NCBI GenBank assembly: GCA_950097015.1 | Contig: CATNEN010000025.1 | Location: 7,544,001 to 7,608,000, forward strand | Length of the DNA stretch: 64,000 nt | Source: Macrostomum hystrix | Lineage: Eukaryota > Platyhelminthes > Macrostomidae | Direction of reading: 5' to 3' | Part shown: piece by piece, positions 1-12,400 of the stretch | How the letters are laid out: every line of letters starts with the position of its first letter | How positions within the stretch are numbered: position 1 is the stretch's first letter | Notes under the pieces: generated by a model | Told to the model about the DNA's origin: nothing | Databases searched by the model: none | Seen by the model: only the letters and a program-made list of their open reading frames with translations | Made by a program: the position numbers and the translations under genes

Positions 1-2434
1 TCGGGGGTTATTGCCGACACCCTGAAGAATCGGGGATTATTGCCGACACCCTGAAGAATCGGGGATTATTGCCGACACCCTGAAGAATCGGGGGTTATTG
101 CCGACACCCTGAAGAATCGGGGGTTATTGCCGACACCCTGAAGAATCGGGGATTATTGCCGACACCCTGAAGAATCGGGGATTATTGCCGACACCCTGAA
201 GAATCGGGGGTTATTGCCGACACCCTGAAGAATCGGGGGTTATTGCCGATACCCTGAAGAATCGGGGGTTATTGCCGATACCCTGAAGAATCGGGGGTTA
301 TTGCCGACACCCTGAAGAATCAGGGGTTATTGCCGACACCCTGAAGAATCGGGGGTTATTGCCGACACCCTGGAGAATCGTGGGTTATTGCCGATACCCT
401 GAAGAATCGGGGGTTATTGCCGACACCCTGAAGAATCGGGGGTTATTGCCGACACCCTGAAGAATCGGGGGTTATTGCCGATACCCTGAAGAATCGGGGG
501 TTATTGCCTACACCCTGAAGAATCGGGGGTTATTGCCGACACCCTGAAGAATCAGGGGTTATTGCCGATACCCTGAAGAATCGGGGGTTATTGCCGACAC
601 CCTGAAGAAACGGAGGTTATTGCCGATACCCTGAAGAAACAGGGGTTATTGCCTACACCCTGAAGAATCAGGGGTTATTGCCTACACCCTGAATAATCGG
701 GGGTTATTGCCGACACCCTGAAGAATCAGGGGTTATTGCCTACACCCTGAAGAAACGGAGGTTATTGCCGACACCCTGAAGAATCAGGGGTTATTGCCTA
801 TTCCCTGAAGAAACGGAGGTTATTGCCGACACCCTGAAGAATCAGGGGTTATTGCCTATTCCCTGAAGAAACGGAGGTTATTGCCGACACCCTGAAGAAT
901 CGGGGGTTATTGCCGACACCCTGAAGAATCGGGGGTTATTGCCGATACCCTGAAGAATCGGGGGTTATTGCCGACACCCTGAAGAATCGGGGTTTATTGC
1001 CGACACCCTGAAGAATCAGGGGTTATTGCCGACACCCTGAAGAATCGGGGGTTATTGCCGACACCCTGGAGAATCGTGGGTTATTGCCGATACCCTGAAG
1101 AATCGGGGGTTATTGCCGACACCCTGAAGAATCGGGGGTTATTGCCGACACCCTGAAGAATCGGGGGTTATTGCCGATACCCTGGAGAATCGGGGGTTAT
1201 TGCCGACACCCTGGAGAATCGGGGGTTATTGCCGACACCCTGAAGAATCGTGGGTTATTGCCGATACCCTGAAGAATCGGGGGTTATTGCCTACACCCTG
1301 AAGAATCGGGGGTTATTGCCGACACCCTGAAGAATCAGGGGTTATTGCCGATACCCTGAAGAATCGGGGGTTATTGCCGACACCCTGAAGAAACGGAGGT
1401 TATTGCCGATACCCTGAAGAAACAGGGGTTATTGCCTACACCCTGAAGAATCAGGGGTTATTGCCTACACCCTGAATAATCGGGGGTTATTGCCGACACC
1501 CTGAAGAATCAGGGGTTATTGCCTACACCCTGAAGAAACGGAGGTTATTGCCGACACCCTGAAGAATCAGGGGTTATTGCCTATTCCCTGAAGAAACGGA
1601 GGTTATTGCCGACACCCTGAAGAATCAGGGGTTATTGCCTATTCCCTGAAGAAACGGAGGTTATTGCCGACACCCTGAAGAATCGGGGGTTATTGCCGAC
1701 ACCCTGAAGAATCGGGGGTTATTGCCGATACCCTGAAGAATCGGGGGTTATTGCCGACACCCTGAAGAATCGGGGTTTATTGCCGACACCCTGAAGAATC
1801 AGGGGTTATTGCCGACACCCTGAAGAATCGGGGGTTATTGCCGACACCCTGGAGAATCGTGGGTTATTGCCGATACCCTGAAGAATCGGGGGTTATTGCC
1901 GACACCCTGAAGAATCGGGGGTTATTGCCGACACCCTGAAGAATCGGGGGTTATTGCCGATACCCTGGAGAATCGGGGGTTATTGCCGACACCCTGGAGA
2001 ATCGGGGGTTATTGCCTACACCCTGAAGAATCGTGGGTTATTGCCGATACCCTGAAGAATCGGGGGTTATTGCCTACACCCTGAAGAATCGGGGGTTATT
2101 GCCGACACCCTGAAGAATCGTGGGTTATTGCCGATACCCTGAAGAATCGGGGGTTATTGCCTACACCCTGAAGAATCGGGGGTTATTGCCGACACCCTGA
2201 AGAATCGTGGGTTATTGCCGATACCCTGAAGAATCGGGGGTTATTGCCGACACCCTGGAGAATCGTGGGTTATTGCCGATACCCTGAAGAATCGGGGGTT
2301 ATTGCCGACACCCTGAAGAAACGGAGGTTATTGCCGATACCCTGAAGAATCGGGGGTTATTGCCGACACCCTGAAGAATCGTGGGTTATTGCCGATACCC
2401 TGAAGAATCGGGGGTTATTGCCGACACCCTGAAG
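1..2434. repeat. 29-bp minisatellite array with higher-order structure
   Basis: About 84 head-to-tail copies of a 29-bp unit with core GGTTATTGCCGACACC. Variants (GAC/GAT/TAC after TTGCC, AATC/AAAC, CGGGG/CAGGG) are not random. A block of 27 units (783 bp) is repeated in tandem: the variant string beginning at 601 recurs at 1384, and the one at 1007 recurs at 1790. The array is cut by the window edge, so its true length is unknown. It contains no gene. Confidence 0.98.
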
Positions 2435-3466
2435 TAGCGCAGATACAGAATACAGAATTTAGTTCAGATACGGAATTATCTAACAAAACTAAGCTCTTTA
2501 GAGTCTCCTCAGATAAATAGATGCAGACGAGACGATGCAGAATAGATTGACGAGAATAATTGTTCACCGTGCAACAACTTGAACAAATGAGGCTAAAAAT
2601 GAGGTATTATCGACTCACTATGGCCTGGCTAATGGCCATCTTATTCAGTCTGATGCCTATCTTTCAATGTGCTTAGAGTCTTGCTTCATCAAAGTAGCGA
2701 AATATAAGAGACTTCAGACAACTCGCGGAGTTGCTTATTGAAGCAATTTGCTCAGCTGGCCAGTCCAATTAATGCCTCTGCTAGCATTAATGACGGCCCA
2801 TTTGCTGCTTCATCCTTAAGTATTCCTCCTAAAGCTGGCAGCTGCGGCACCTGGCTGCTGCTGCTGCTGCTGCCATTCCGAACGGCTCCACTCTACGCGC
2901 CACAGGGGGTTAGGCGGGACGAGACCAGGACTGCCGGAGAGGTCCAGTGGATCGTCCGGCACTTCAGAGAGTCGCTCCTTATTTTTTTCACGTCTGAAGT
3001 GTTCGGCTGGGGCGGGGGTATATTACAGTTACGGCAGTTTGCAGCTCAAAGAGCCGAGAGCCATTTCTGGGCAGCCTCCAGTGTCCCCGTCTCTCTCTCT
3101 CTCAGTCTCGCCCCATTCCCATTGGCCTGGCCCCGTGTGCAATGGGCAGGCCTTCTGACTGGCCGTCAGGGAGTGGAGGGCAGAGGTGGGCGACAGAGAT
3201 TGTGGGGTGCCTGAAGCACTGAGGCATAAGAGGCACACTAGAGATCGGTGGGCACCAGCGCACACGTAGAAACTACCGAAAGAATCTAGCGGCTCCGCCT
3301 CTTGGCAGACGCTGTAAAATAACTTAATTTATTTCTTAACTAAATTCCTACTGCTACACACGGTGGCCAGAAAGTCGCAGTAAGGGGGAATGTAGCTCTA
3401 CTCACCAGTGCTCCAACTTCACCCGAGCCGAAGACCAGCTGACTTCTAGCTCGCACCAGCGGCTCA
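2435..3466. other. Region upstream of the cadherin gene, no recognisable gene
   Basis: About 1 kb between the first minisatellite and the cadherin start codon. It has a CTG-rich stretch near 2857-2872, a CT-rich stretch near 3090-3110 and a weak TATA-like TATATTAC near 3019. The promoter and 5'UTR of the cadherin gene probably lie here, but no core element is clear. A 158-codon open frame at 2738-3214 resembles no family and is not called. Confidence 0.5.
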
Positions 3467-6400
3467 ATGAAAATCCACAAAGCTGCCATCTTCAGGCTGG
3501 TGGTGCTGGTGTTGGCCGGGATAGTCCCAGCACTCGGAGCCTCAACAACAAACGTCACCTTCCACGTGGAGGAGAACGGCCTGCAGCCGGTGCTTCTTGT
3601 CGGGTCCGTGGCGTCAAGCGGTTGCTTGGCTCCATTCAATTCCTTCAACATTCCAACGGGTGCCTTCAGACTTGACTCTGGCACTGGCGATGTAAGAACC
3701 CAGACCAGGCTGGACAGAGAGCAGCAGGCAATCTACTTATTCGACGTTATCTGCCTCGCCTCCATCGTCCGAGTCTTGATTGCGGTGGACGACAAGAACG
3801 ACTGCTATCCGACGTTTCAGAACGCCACTCTAGTACTGCATCGGCCAGAGAACATCCCGACGCCGACTGCATTGCCGCTGATGTACGTCGAAGACCTGGA
3901 CTCGGAGCCGAATTCCATCGACCGGGTTGAGATAACTTCGGGCAATGCGGACAATCGATTCGCCATCCTGCTGCGGCAGCAGGTGGGCAGACCCACCCGC
4001 TTCGACGTAGTTCTTGTGCTGCAGACGCCGCTGGACTACGAGTCAGCTACGTCCTATAATCTGCAGCTGACTGCCTTCGACGAGCAGGGCTTGACTGGCA
4101 CGGCCAGTGTGATTCTCTACGTAGACAACGTTAACGATGAAATTCCTATTTTCACTCAGTCTCTCTACCAGGTGAATGTCACCGAAAATGCAACCGTTGG
4201 CTCCGAGATAATCCGAGTGCTGGCCACAGATCGCGACCTTGGCGATTTCAACATAGTGCGCTACTACATCAACTACGAGGTGTCGGACCCCGACCGCTAC
4301 TTTTTGATGGACCCAGCTACCGGAAGCATTCGTTTAGCGAAAGCTCTGGACTACGAGTTGCGCCAGCTGTACTCCATCGTCACTGTGGCAACCGACGGTG
4401 TCAACAATGGCACTGCAAATGTGGTCGTCCGCGTCGTTGACGTCAACGATCGGCCACCACAGGTGACGCTTTTGAATCTCACCTCGGGAGGTCAGGTGCT
4501 ACAGAGCGCGGTGATTGGCCAGCCGGTGATGAGGGTGGAGGTCACGGATCCCGACAGACCGCTTGATCCTGTACAGGTGACACTGGCGGTGACTACTGGC
4601 GCATTCAAGCTGACAGCTTTGGACAAGAACATCTTCGTCATTCAGGTGAATGCAAGCCTCAGTCCGCAGCTTTACACCATGACGCTAACGGCTATTGACT
4701 CGGGCGTTCCCCCACTGACAACAACAGTCAGCATTGGCGTTCAAGTGCTGGCAAGCAACGAGCATGCGCCTGCTTTCCTGAGTCGTACCTATCATGCAAC
4801 GATGGGCTCCAGTACCACAGCCGGATTCCAGGTTGTCCAGGTCTTGGCCGTGGATCCCGACCGGACCTCAGTGACCTACTCGATGACTCCGGCCTCAGCC
4901 GCGGACGCCGGCTTGTTTGACATCAACTCTTCTACGGGCTGGGTCACTGTGGGCTCGAAGAGACCAGCGTGTGGCTCCTTCGCTATGACGGTTCACGCTG
5001 TTGACGGTGGCTCACCGCCCCGAATGGGCAACGCCTCGCTAGTAATATTTGTAACCGACAGCAATCAGTATTGGCCGCGCTTTCAGAAGCCCTTCTACTC
5101 GGTCGCCCTGCCCAGGGCTGGCGTGGCGTCGTGTTTCTCGCAAGTTCACGCCACCGATCGTGACTGCGGTGCAGCGCTCAGCTACGAGTTCTCAGGAGAC
5201 TTGGCAGCTGCCTACGGCCCCCTGTTCGCATCGACCTACTCTGTGGACAGCTACACAGGTTACATTTGCGTGTCAAACGCTACAAATGCAATCTCCTTTG
5301 GAAATTTGATACAGCTGCCAATCAAGGTTGTGGACTCTGCAGCCGGCGTAACTAAGGAGAGCTACTCCCTGTTCCAACTAAGCATTTCGGATGTTCCAGC
5401 AAGTGCTCCTAACAGACTCCCGATCGCTAGCTATCGAATTGACCTTAGCGAGGGCTATCCGACTAACGTTGCCATATTGTCTGTACCAGCTGTCGGCGGC
5501 ACAGAATACTCGCTAGTAGGCTCCAGCAGTTACTTCACTCTGTTTGGCAATGGAACACTGGCTCTTGTCAGCCCATTGGACTATGATTATGGGCCTAGAG
5601 AGTTCTCTTTGACAATAAGGGGCGGCGCAAGTCTTCCGCTTAATCTAGCAATTAGCGTGAACGTGCTGGACGAGAACGACAATTTCCCAAACTGCTCGCT
5701 CGTGCTTAAGAGCCTATCAGTGGCGGATAATTCTCCTCCGGGCAGCCAGATTGCCCAATTCGCATGCTTTGATCCCGACACTGGACCCGCTCTGGTCTAC
5801 ACAGCCGACTTTGACAACTTCGCCGTGAGCAGCAGCGGCTCGCTGACCGTGAAGAATGGCATCACCCATCTGGCCGGACAGACGGTGCCTCTCCCTGTGC
5901 TGGTGTGCGATCCCGACCGGCAGTGTGCTAACTTCACCGCCAGTGTGCTGGTAGTTGACACGAACGACCATACGCCCGAGTTCTCGCAGCCGGCAGGCTA
6001 CTGGTTCAGAGTAGCCGAAAATGCGCCACCAGGCACAGCCATGGGCGGCGTTCAAGCCACTGACGGCGACCTGGGCCTCAATGCGGCAGTGCGGTACCGG
6101 CTAATTGGTCCCGGTGACCGCTTCAGCATCGACGAGTCAAACGGTAGTCTGAAGACGTCTGCTGCACTCGATCGAGAAACTGTGAGCTCTTACGTGCTCC
6201 AGGTAACCGCTTATGATGCAGGATCTCCTAGCAGGACTTCCACGGTTCAGGTGGCAGTCATCGTTACAGACGTCAACGACGTTGCGCCGCAATTTCGTCA
6301 CGCTAGTTACGACGTGTCCGGGACCGACCTCACACCTGTGGCTGCTAGCCTGCTAGTTTTAGATGCCAAGGACCCCGACCAAGGACTCGGAGCTACTCTT

Positions 6401-9400
6401 GCCTTCTCACTTAGCGGTGCGGCATCGGAATACCTGTCCATGGACCCGGTAACAGGTGTTCTGTCCACAGCGAAACGCCTCACAGCTGGTCAGTGGCAGG
6501 GTCAACTGTCTGTGCGCGACGGAGGTGGTTTAAGCGGCACAGCTGAACTATCCCTGAAGGTTTCACAAGTGCCTGTCTGGCCAAACAGTACAGTGATAAT
6601 GGCCGTTAGCGAGTCGGCCAAAGTAGGCCATCTAGTCGGCCAGATGGAAGCCCCCGTGGCCAAGGCGTACTACACAATGCTAAAAGCAGACGACGGAGCC
6701 TTCTGGGTGTCGGTCAACTCTGGAAAGATCTACGTCAACAGGCCTCTAGACAGGGAGGCGGTCGCAATGCACACCTATGAAATCCTAGTCTCTGACGCAA
6801 CAGAGCGAGCAAATGGCATGCCGCAGTCAGCCACAGTGACTCTCACCATCAAAGTCCTGGATGAGAATGACAACGCGCCAAGAATAAGCGACATCGACCT
6901 GTCTCCCACAATCAGCGTTCCTGAGGATCTTCCCGGTGGTTCCCAAATCTACGCCTTCTCTGCAACTGACCCCGACCTGGGCATGAATGGAACTGTATCA
7001 TACTCGCTTGGCGAGCCGACAGCGTTTTTCGCAATCGATGAGAGCGCCGGCAAACTCATCATCCTGCAGTCGCTGGACCGAGAGACTCTCGGAGCAGCGC
7101 TGCAAATCGGAGTACTCATAGCCGATCGCTGCCAGGCTGTGGCCCTCTGTGCGAAAACCGGAGCTGCCATCGTCACCGTCATCATTAAGGATGTGAATGA
7201 CCACGCCCCTAGCCTGTCGTTTGACCCGAACGCTTTCTACCTGGCCTCCGATGAACCTGGATCGATTATATCGCACGTGGAAGGCGTTGACAGTGACCGT
7301 GGAGTCAACGGTACGCTTCTATTTGGCGTTAGCCCCAGCGGCACTGTCGCAATAGACGACTATGGTCTGGTGCGGCTGTCAGTCTCGGGCACAGCGCCAA
7401 TCGCGGTGAACGTGTCCGCCACCGACAGCGGTCCTGAGGCCTCTCGACTGACCAACTGGCGCTACGCGACCATTCCCATCCTTAGTCTGAGCGGCACGAA
7501 CGCACCAAAGTTCCGGCAGGCAGTCTACAGCACCAGCATCAGCTCGAGGGCCGCCCAAGGCCAGGATGTCATCCTGTTGGACAGCGATCGACAGCACTCC
7601 GGTCCGCTGGAATTCCGCCTACCCTACGGTCTCTACGAGAATTTGTTTTCTATCGATCCAGTCACTGGCCAGGTGCGATTGGCCCGCCCGCTACCAGGAG
7701 ACGATCGACTAACCTACCGATTAACGGCTTTACTGGCCGAGCGAGCGAGCACCAGCCGCCAGGGAACTGCTGAAGTCTCTGTGACCTTGGTGGACGCCAA
7801 TGAGCACGCGCCAGTATTTCCTAGCACCTACTCAACGGATGTGCCAGAGGGTCAAGCCTACTCCGGGCTGCTCACCTTGGCCGCCTACGATCTGGATCGA
7901 GGACCGGCCGGCGAGGTCACCTACGCAATCGAGGGCAGCAACGGGCTGCAATTCATCTTGGATCCTCGTAGCGGCGAACTCTCCTGCTCCGCTCTCGACT
8001 CCATCATAGCCAGTCAGTACGTGCTGAATGTGACCGCCACGGACGGAGGTGGCCTCGTGGGCCGCACCACGGTGACTGTCAGGGTGCTGCCCGTGAATCG
8101 GTTCGCCCCAGCCTTCCAGAGCGGCATCTACACAGCCGCAGTCTCTGAGGCGGCCCCAATCGGAGCCTCTGTGATAAACGTCACCGCCACAGACAGGGAC
8201 GCCGGTGTCAACGGCCGGGTGACCTACGCCTTGCAGGGCAGGCCGGACACCTTCGGCATCGATCCGTTTACTGGAGAAATCCGGCTGGCCCGACAACTGA
8301 ACCGCGAGCTGGAGTCGTTCGTGTCAGTCTCAGTCGTGGCTACCGACTTCAGCCAGGAGAATCCGATGTCCTCTATGGTCAACGTTGAGGTTGAAGTGCT
8401 GGATTCCAACGATGAGCGGCCAGTATTTCAGCCGGCCTTCTACTACTTTCGCATCAGCGGCCCGCTAGCGTCGGGCTCCTTGCTGACCACGCTGCGGGCA
8501 ACAGACGCCGACAGTTCGCCAGCAAACAGCGCCGTGAAGTATAGCATCGAGGCCAACGATCTGCTGTCTGTGGACGCTGGTTCCGGCCGCGTCACCCTGT
8601 CGCGCAGTTTGTCCGCCACTCCAGCTTCCACGGGCTTCCAGTCGTTCGCCATCACCGCCAGCGACTCCGGCTTGCCCGCCCCGCTGGCGTCCGTCAGCCG
8701 CCTGGTGCTGCAGCTGGGTTCGCCGAGCCCCTCGTTGGCCTTCGCCGCCGTCAACTACTCGGCCGCCTTGCCGGAGAACTCGCCCTCCGGCACCTGTCCG
8801 ATCAGCGACGCTGGTGGCGCCTGCCTGACCGTGACAACGCTGCCACCTGCCAGCAGATACGCCATCGTCGGCGGCAATGAGGAGGGACAGTTTGCGATCG
8901 ACTCAGTGACAGGTAGGGAGAGACTTACATAACGCTATTTGGCTAATTGAACTTTTTCGAAGACTTGATTTTTTCAATGAGCCATCGAATAGTGAGGGAA
9001 CATTAGATCGATTGACACGGGACCTTCGTGGAATCCAATCAGTGCCGATTGCGTAACGTGGTCACTAGATTAGCTTGCTAACTCGGGCGAACACATCGAT
9101 TGTCGGCGAGATTTGCTAGCGCCAATAGAAGCTGCACTTTGATCCACAACCATAAACTGCTTTCCCAATCCTCCTCTCCTCAGTTCATTCCCTACTCAAA
9201 TCATTCTCTAATCTCCGAGTATTTACCCTCGCGTGACCTCTAGCGAGCGTTTCGTATCCCCGCTACAAACACAAACCTCAGGTGCTCCTACTTGGCCACT
9301 GTGATGGAGTGAGAAGCTGGGATCAAAGCCAATCCCAACCCGTCTTGTCTCCCTCTCTCTTCAACATTTGTATTATCTTAACTACACATATAGCGTGCCG

Positions 9401-12400
9401 TACCGAATCCTCATTAACTCAAGGTAAGAAAGAAGCTAAAGCTGATCAAGCCCGCCCTGCTGCAGAAGCAGCTCTCCTCTCCACCTTCTTGCTTTCCTCT
9501 CTTTCTTTTGCCTCGGATTTTCTTTCTACATCCCGTTTTAGGCTAAGAAGGGCGGAGTCTCGTGTTAGCCATAAGCCCAGTCACCTACTCATGGGACAGT
9601 GTGTGAGAACACTCGGTGCGCCTAGTAAGCAGCACTGCTCACGCAGTCGACGATGCTGGACCGAGCTGAACTTGCCATGATTAATTCCCGTATTCAAGGA
9701 CACCCGCAGAATCCTTCAGTATTGCATTGGAATGATAATTAGTACTTTAAAATTATTTGGTTTTTATGTGCATTGACATGTGTATTGACATGACATGTGC
9801 ATTGACATGTACGTGAAATGACATGTACAGGATTCAGAGACTGTGGAGATGAGACAGGGGAGATAAGACGGGAGATAAGATAGGGGAGAAATGAGACGAG
9901 AGATGAGATAGGGGAGAGATGAGACAGGGGAGATGAGACAGGGGAGATGAGACAGGGGAGATGAGACAAGAGGAGACGAGACAAGGGAGACGTGGCAGGG
10001 GAGAGATGAGACGGGGGAGATGAGATAGGGGAGAGATGAGATAAGAGAGATGAGATAGGGGAGAGATGAGACAGGGGAGATGAGATAGGGGAGAGATGAG
10101 ACAGGGGAGATGAGACAAGAGGAGACGAGACAAGTGAGATGAGATAGGGGAGAGATGAGACGGGGGAGATGAGATAGGGGAGAGATGAGACAAGTGAGAT
10201 GAGATAGGGGAGATAAGACGGGAGATAAGATAGGCGAGAAATGAGACGAGAGATGAGATAGGGGAGAGATGAGACAAGTGAGATGAGATAGGGGAGATGA
10301 GGCAGGTGAGATAAAACGGGAGAGAATGTAAGAGACACGGGGCGGCACAAAGACTTGTAGCTGCTGTAGGCTTTGCTAAGTTTTACCCTGCTCTAGTTGT
10401 ATTTCATCATGCCCAAGTTAAGAGTTGAAATCCGTCTGCGCTAAGAAAAAAAGCACAACTTACATAAAATTTAGGCACAATAGAAGCTGCTAACGGGTGG
10501 CAACTCTGCTAAAACTGCAACGAAAAAACGTTAAAATGAAATTCAGTAAAAAATACTTAGACCGACCACCCCACAGAGGTAAAAGATAAACGCATAAGAT
10601 ATATTGCATAGATATGACAGAATCTTGTTCGACAACTATTATAATATCAATAGGATGGTATTAGCCATACACCAGGCTATACAAGGAGAGGCCGCACAAT
10701 AGACAGGTTGAGAGGTGACTCGGAGCAGACTGCTCGGAGCCATCTTTAATCTTTCTCTGTTTCTCTGCGTATGTTCTCTAGTATAGAGCCGCTTCTCACA
10801 CAGTCTCTATGCTAGACTATGCAGAGCTGGCAGTTGTTTCTGTCATTAGCTCCTTCTCTTGGCAAACATTTAAGCGAGCACCCTCTAATTTAATTTTTTG
10901 TCAACCTTAATTCACGGCTCACTGCCTGTTCAGCTGCTTAACATGCTTGAATGAATAGGTAGGCTTTGATTCGACACAGAATTTTAGCACAGACTGTAAG
11001 GGAGCTATTGTCCGCGCATAGAGACCAGTGGATCTCATTTCGGTAACTTATACGAATGCTTAATTAGATGGTACAAGAATGATGAGAACGGAAAAGACTG
11101 AGACCTCAGAGGGGCTTTGAAGCGGCGCCGCATTGAAGTGCACGAAGGTGCAAACGCACATCTTTTGTTTCATAAAATTTAAAAGCAGCATAAATCTGAC
11201 ACCAAATTAAACAAAAACTACAGGTTAAAACTGATTTTTTTGCTTTATTTTGTTAACATATCCACTTCAATGAATCCATGTGAGCACATATTTGCAGATT
11301 GTATAGTTCTATAGACTCATTTAATATTTATTATGTGTCTCAATTCTGTATGCTTTTGAGTCTCTATGCTCAGGCCCCCAACCATGCAGTCCCAACCACG
11401 AAACAAAACAAACAGAGACATGTCAGTGTGTGTGTGCAATTTGCCAATCACTGAGCTAGCACAAAGGGTTAAAGGCATGGCGCCAGCAAGTAGCCTGATA
11501 GGTAACTCATGTAGAAAATTAAAAGGCCGCTTTTTTTAGCGATCCTTCATCCTTCATGTCACGTCAGTTTGCGCACGTCATCTGGATGCCTTGAAAGCCA
11601 TTGAAGATGGCTTTCATTCAATAACTTTTCTACATTCTATACTAAATCTGGCCTGGTAATGTGGACTGCTTTTAAAAGCAAGTTGGGACAGTGAGTCATC
11701 CACCTGAAATTCAGCTTAGTTCTGATCCGCCCCAGCCTCTCAATGCACAAGCTTCCTACTTTTAATTGTTTTCTATTTTTTTCTACTTGTCTTTTTGTCT
11801 TGTATTTTATCCTTTCTATATTTGCTTTTCTGAGTTTTTTGGCTAATTAGTAAGAAACCTAATTTCATATTGTTTCAATTCAGAGTTCTGAAAAAAAGAG
11901 TACCAGCATTACCTATCTAGTCTCTTCTGCGATAGATTTATAATTTCCCTCTTTTTTTCAATCATTTTCCTAGTTTATATTCTAAACTTTTTCAATCGCT
12001 GGTGCAATAAAGTTAGTCTCTCAAGGCCCTTGGTGTACAGTCTGAAGTTTCAGTACACATTGGACGAGAACTGGTCGCTATGCATAAGTTGCACTGTCAT
12101 GAAGATAAAGAAAGTATTTAAAAAGCAACGCAACAGTGTGGTGTGTAGCAATTTTAGCCATTATAGTTTTACGATTCTGGTGCAAAAGTTGCTAGTTGCG
12201 TTGTTCTATAACTGCACCCTGACTCAACTATCATGGCTGGCTGTGAACCACGCAAGCTTCTAAATGCTACAAGCCAAGCTAACGATAATCCAGACTTTTA
12301 TTGTCTTTATTAGATTCATTTTGTTACTTTCTAACCAAATTTAACTAGTACGTTAAGTATTTCTGTACAAGAAAAATAATTTACTACGTGGATGAATCAT

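Noticed and set aside
1-2434. CRISPR-like direct repeats
   Set aside because: The repeats are head to tail without unique spacers, and the window is plainly animal nuclear DNA. The same holds for all other arrays here.
2738-3214. 158-codon frame upstream of the cadherin gene
   Set aside because: Low-complexity Leu/Ser content from CTG and CT runs, no family resemblance, and overlap with an opposite frame of equal quality.
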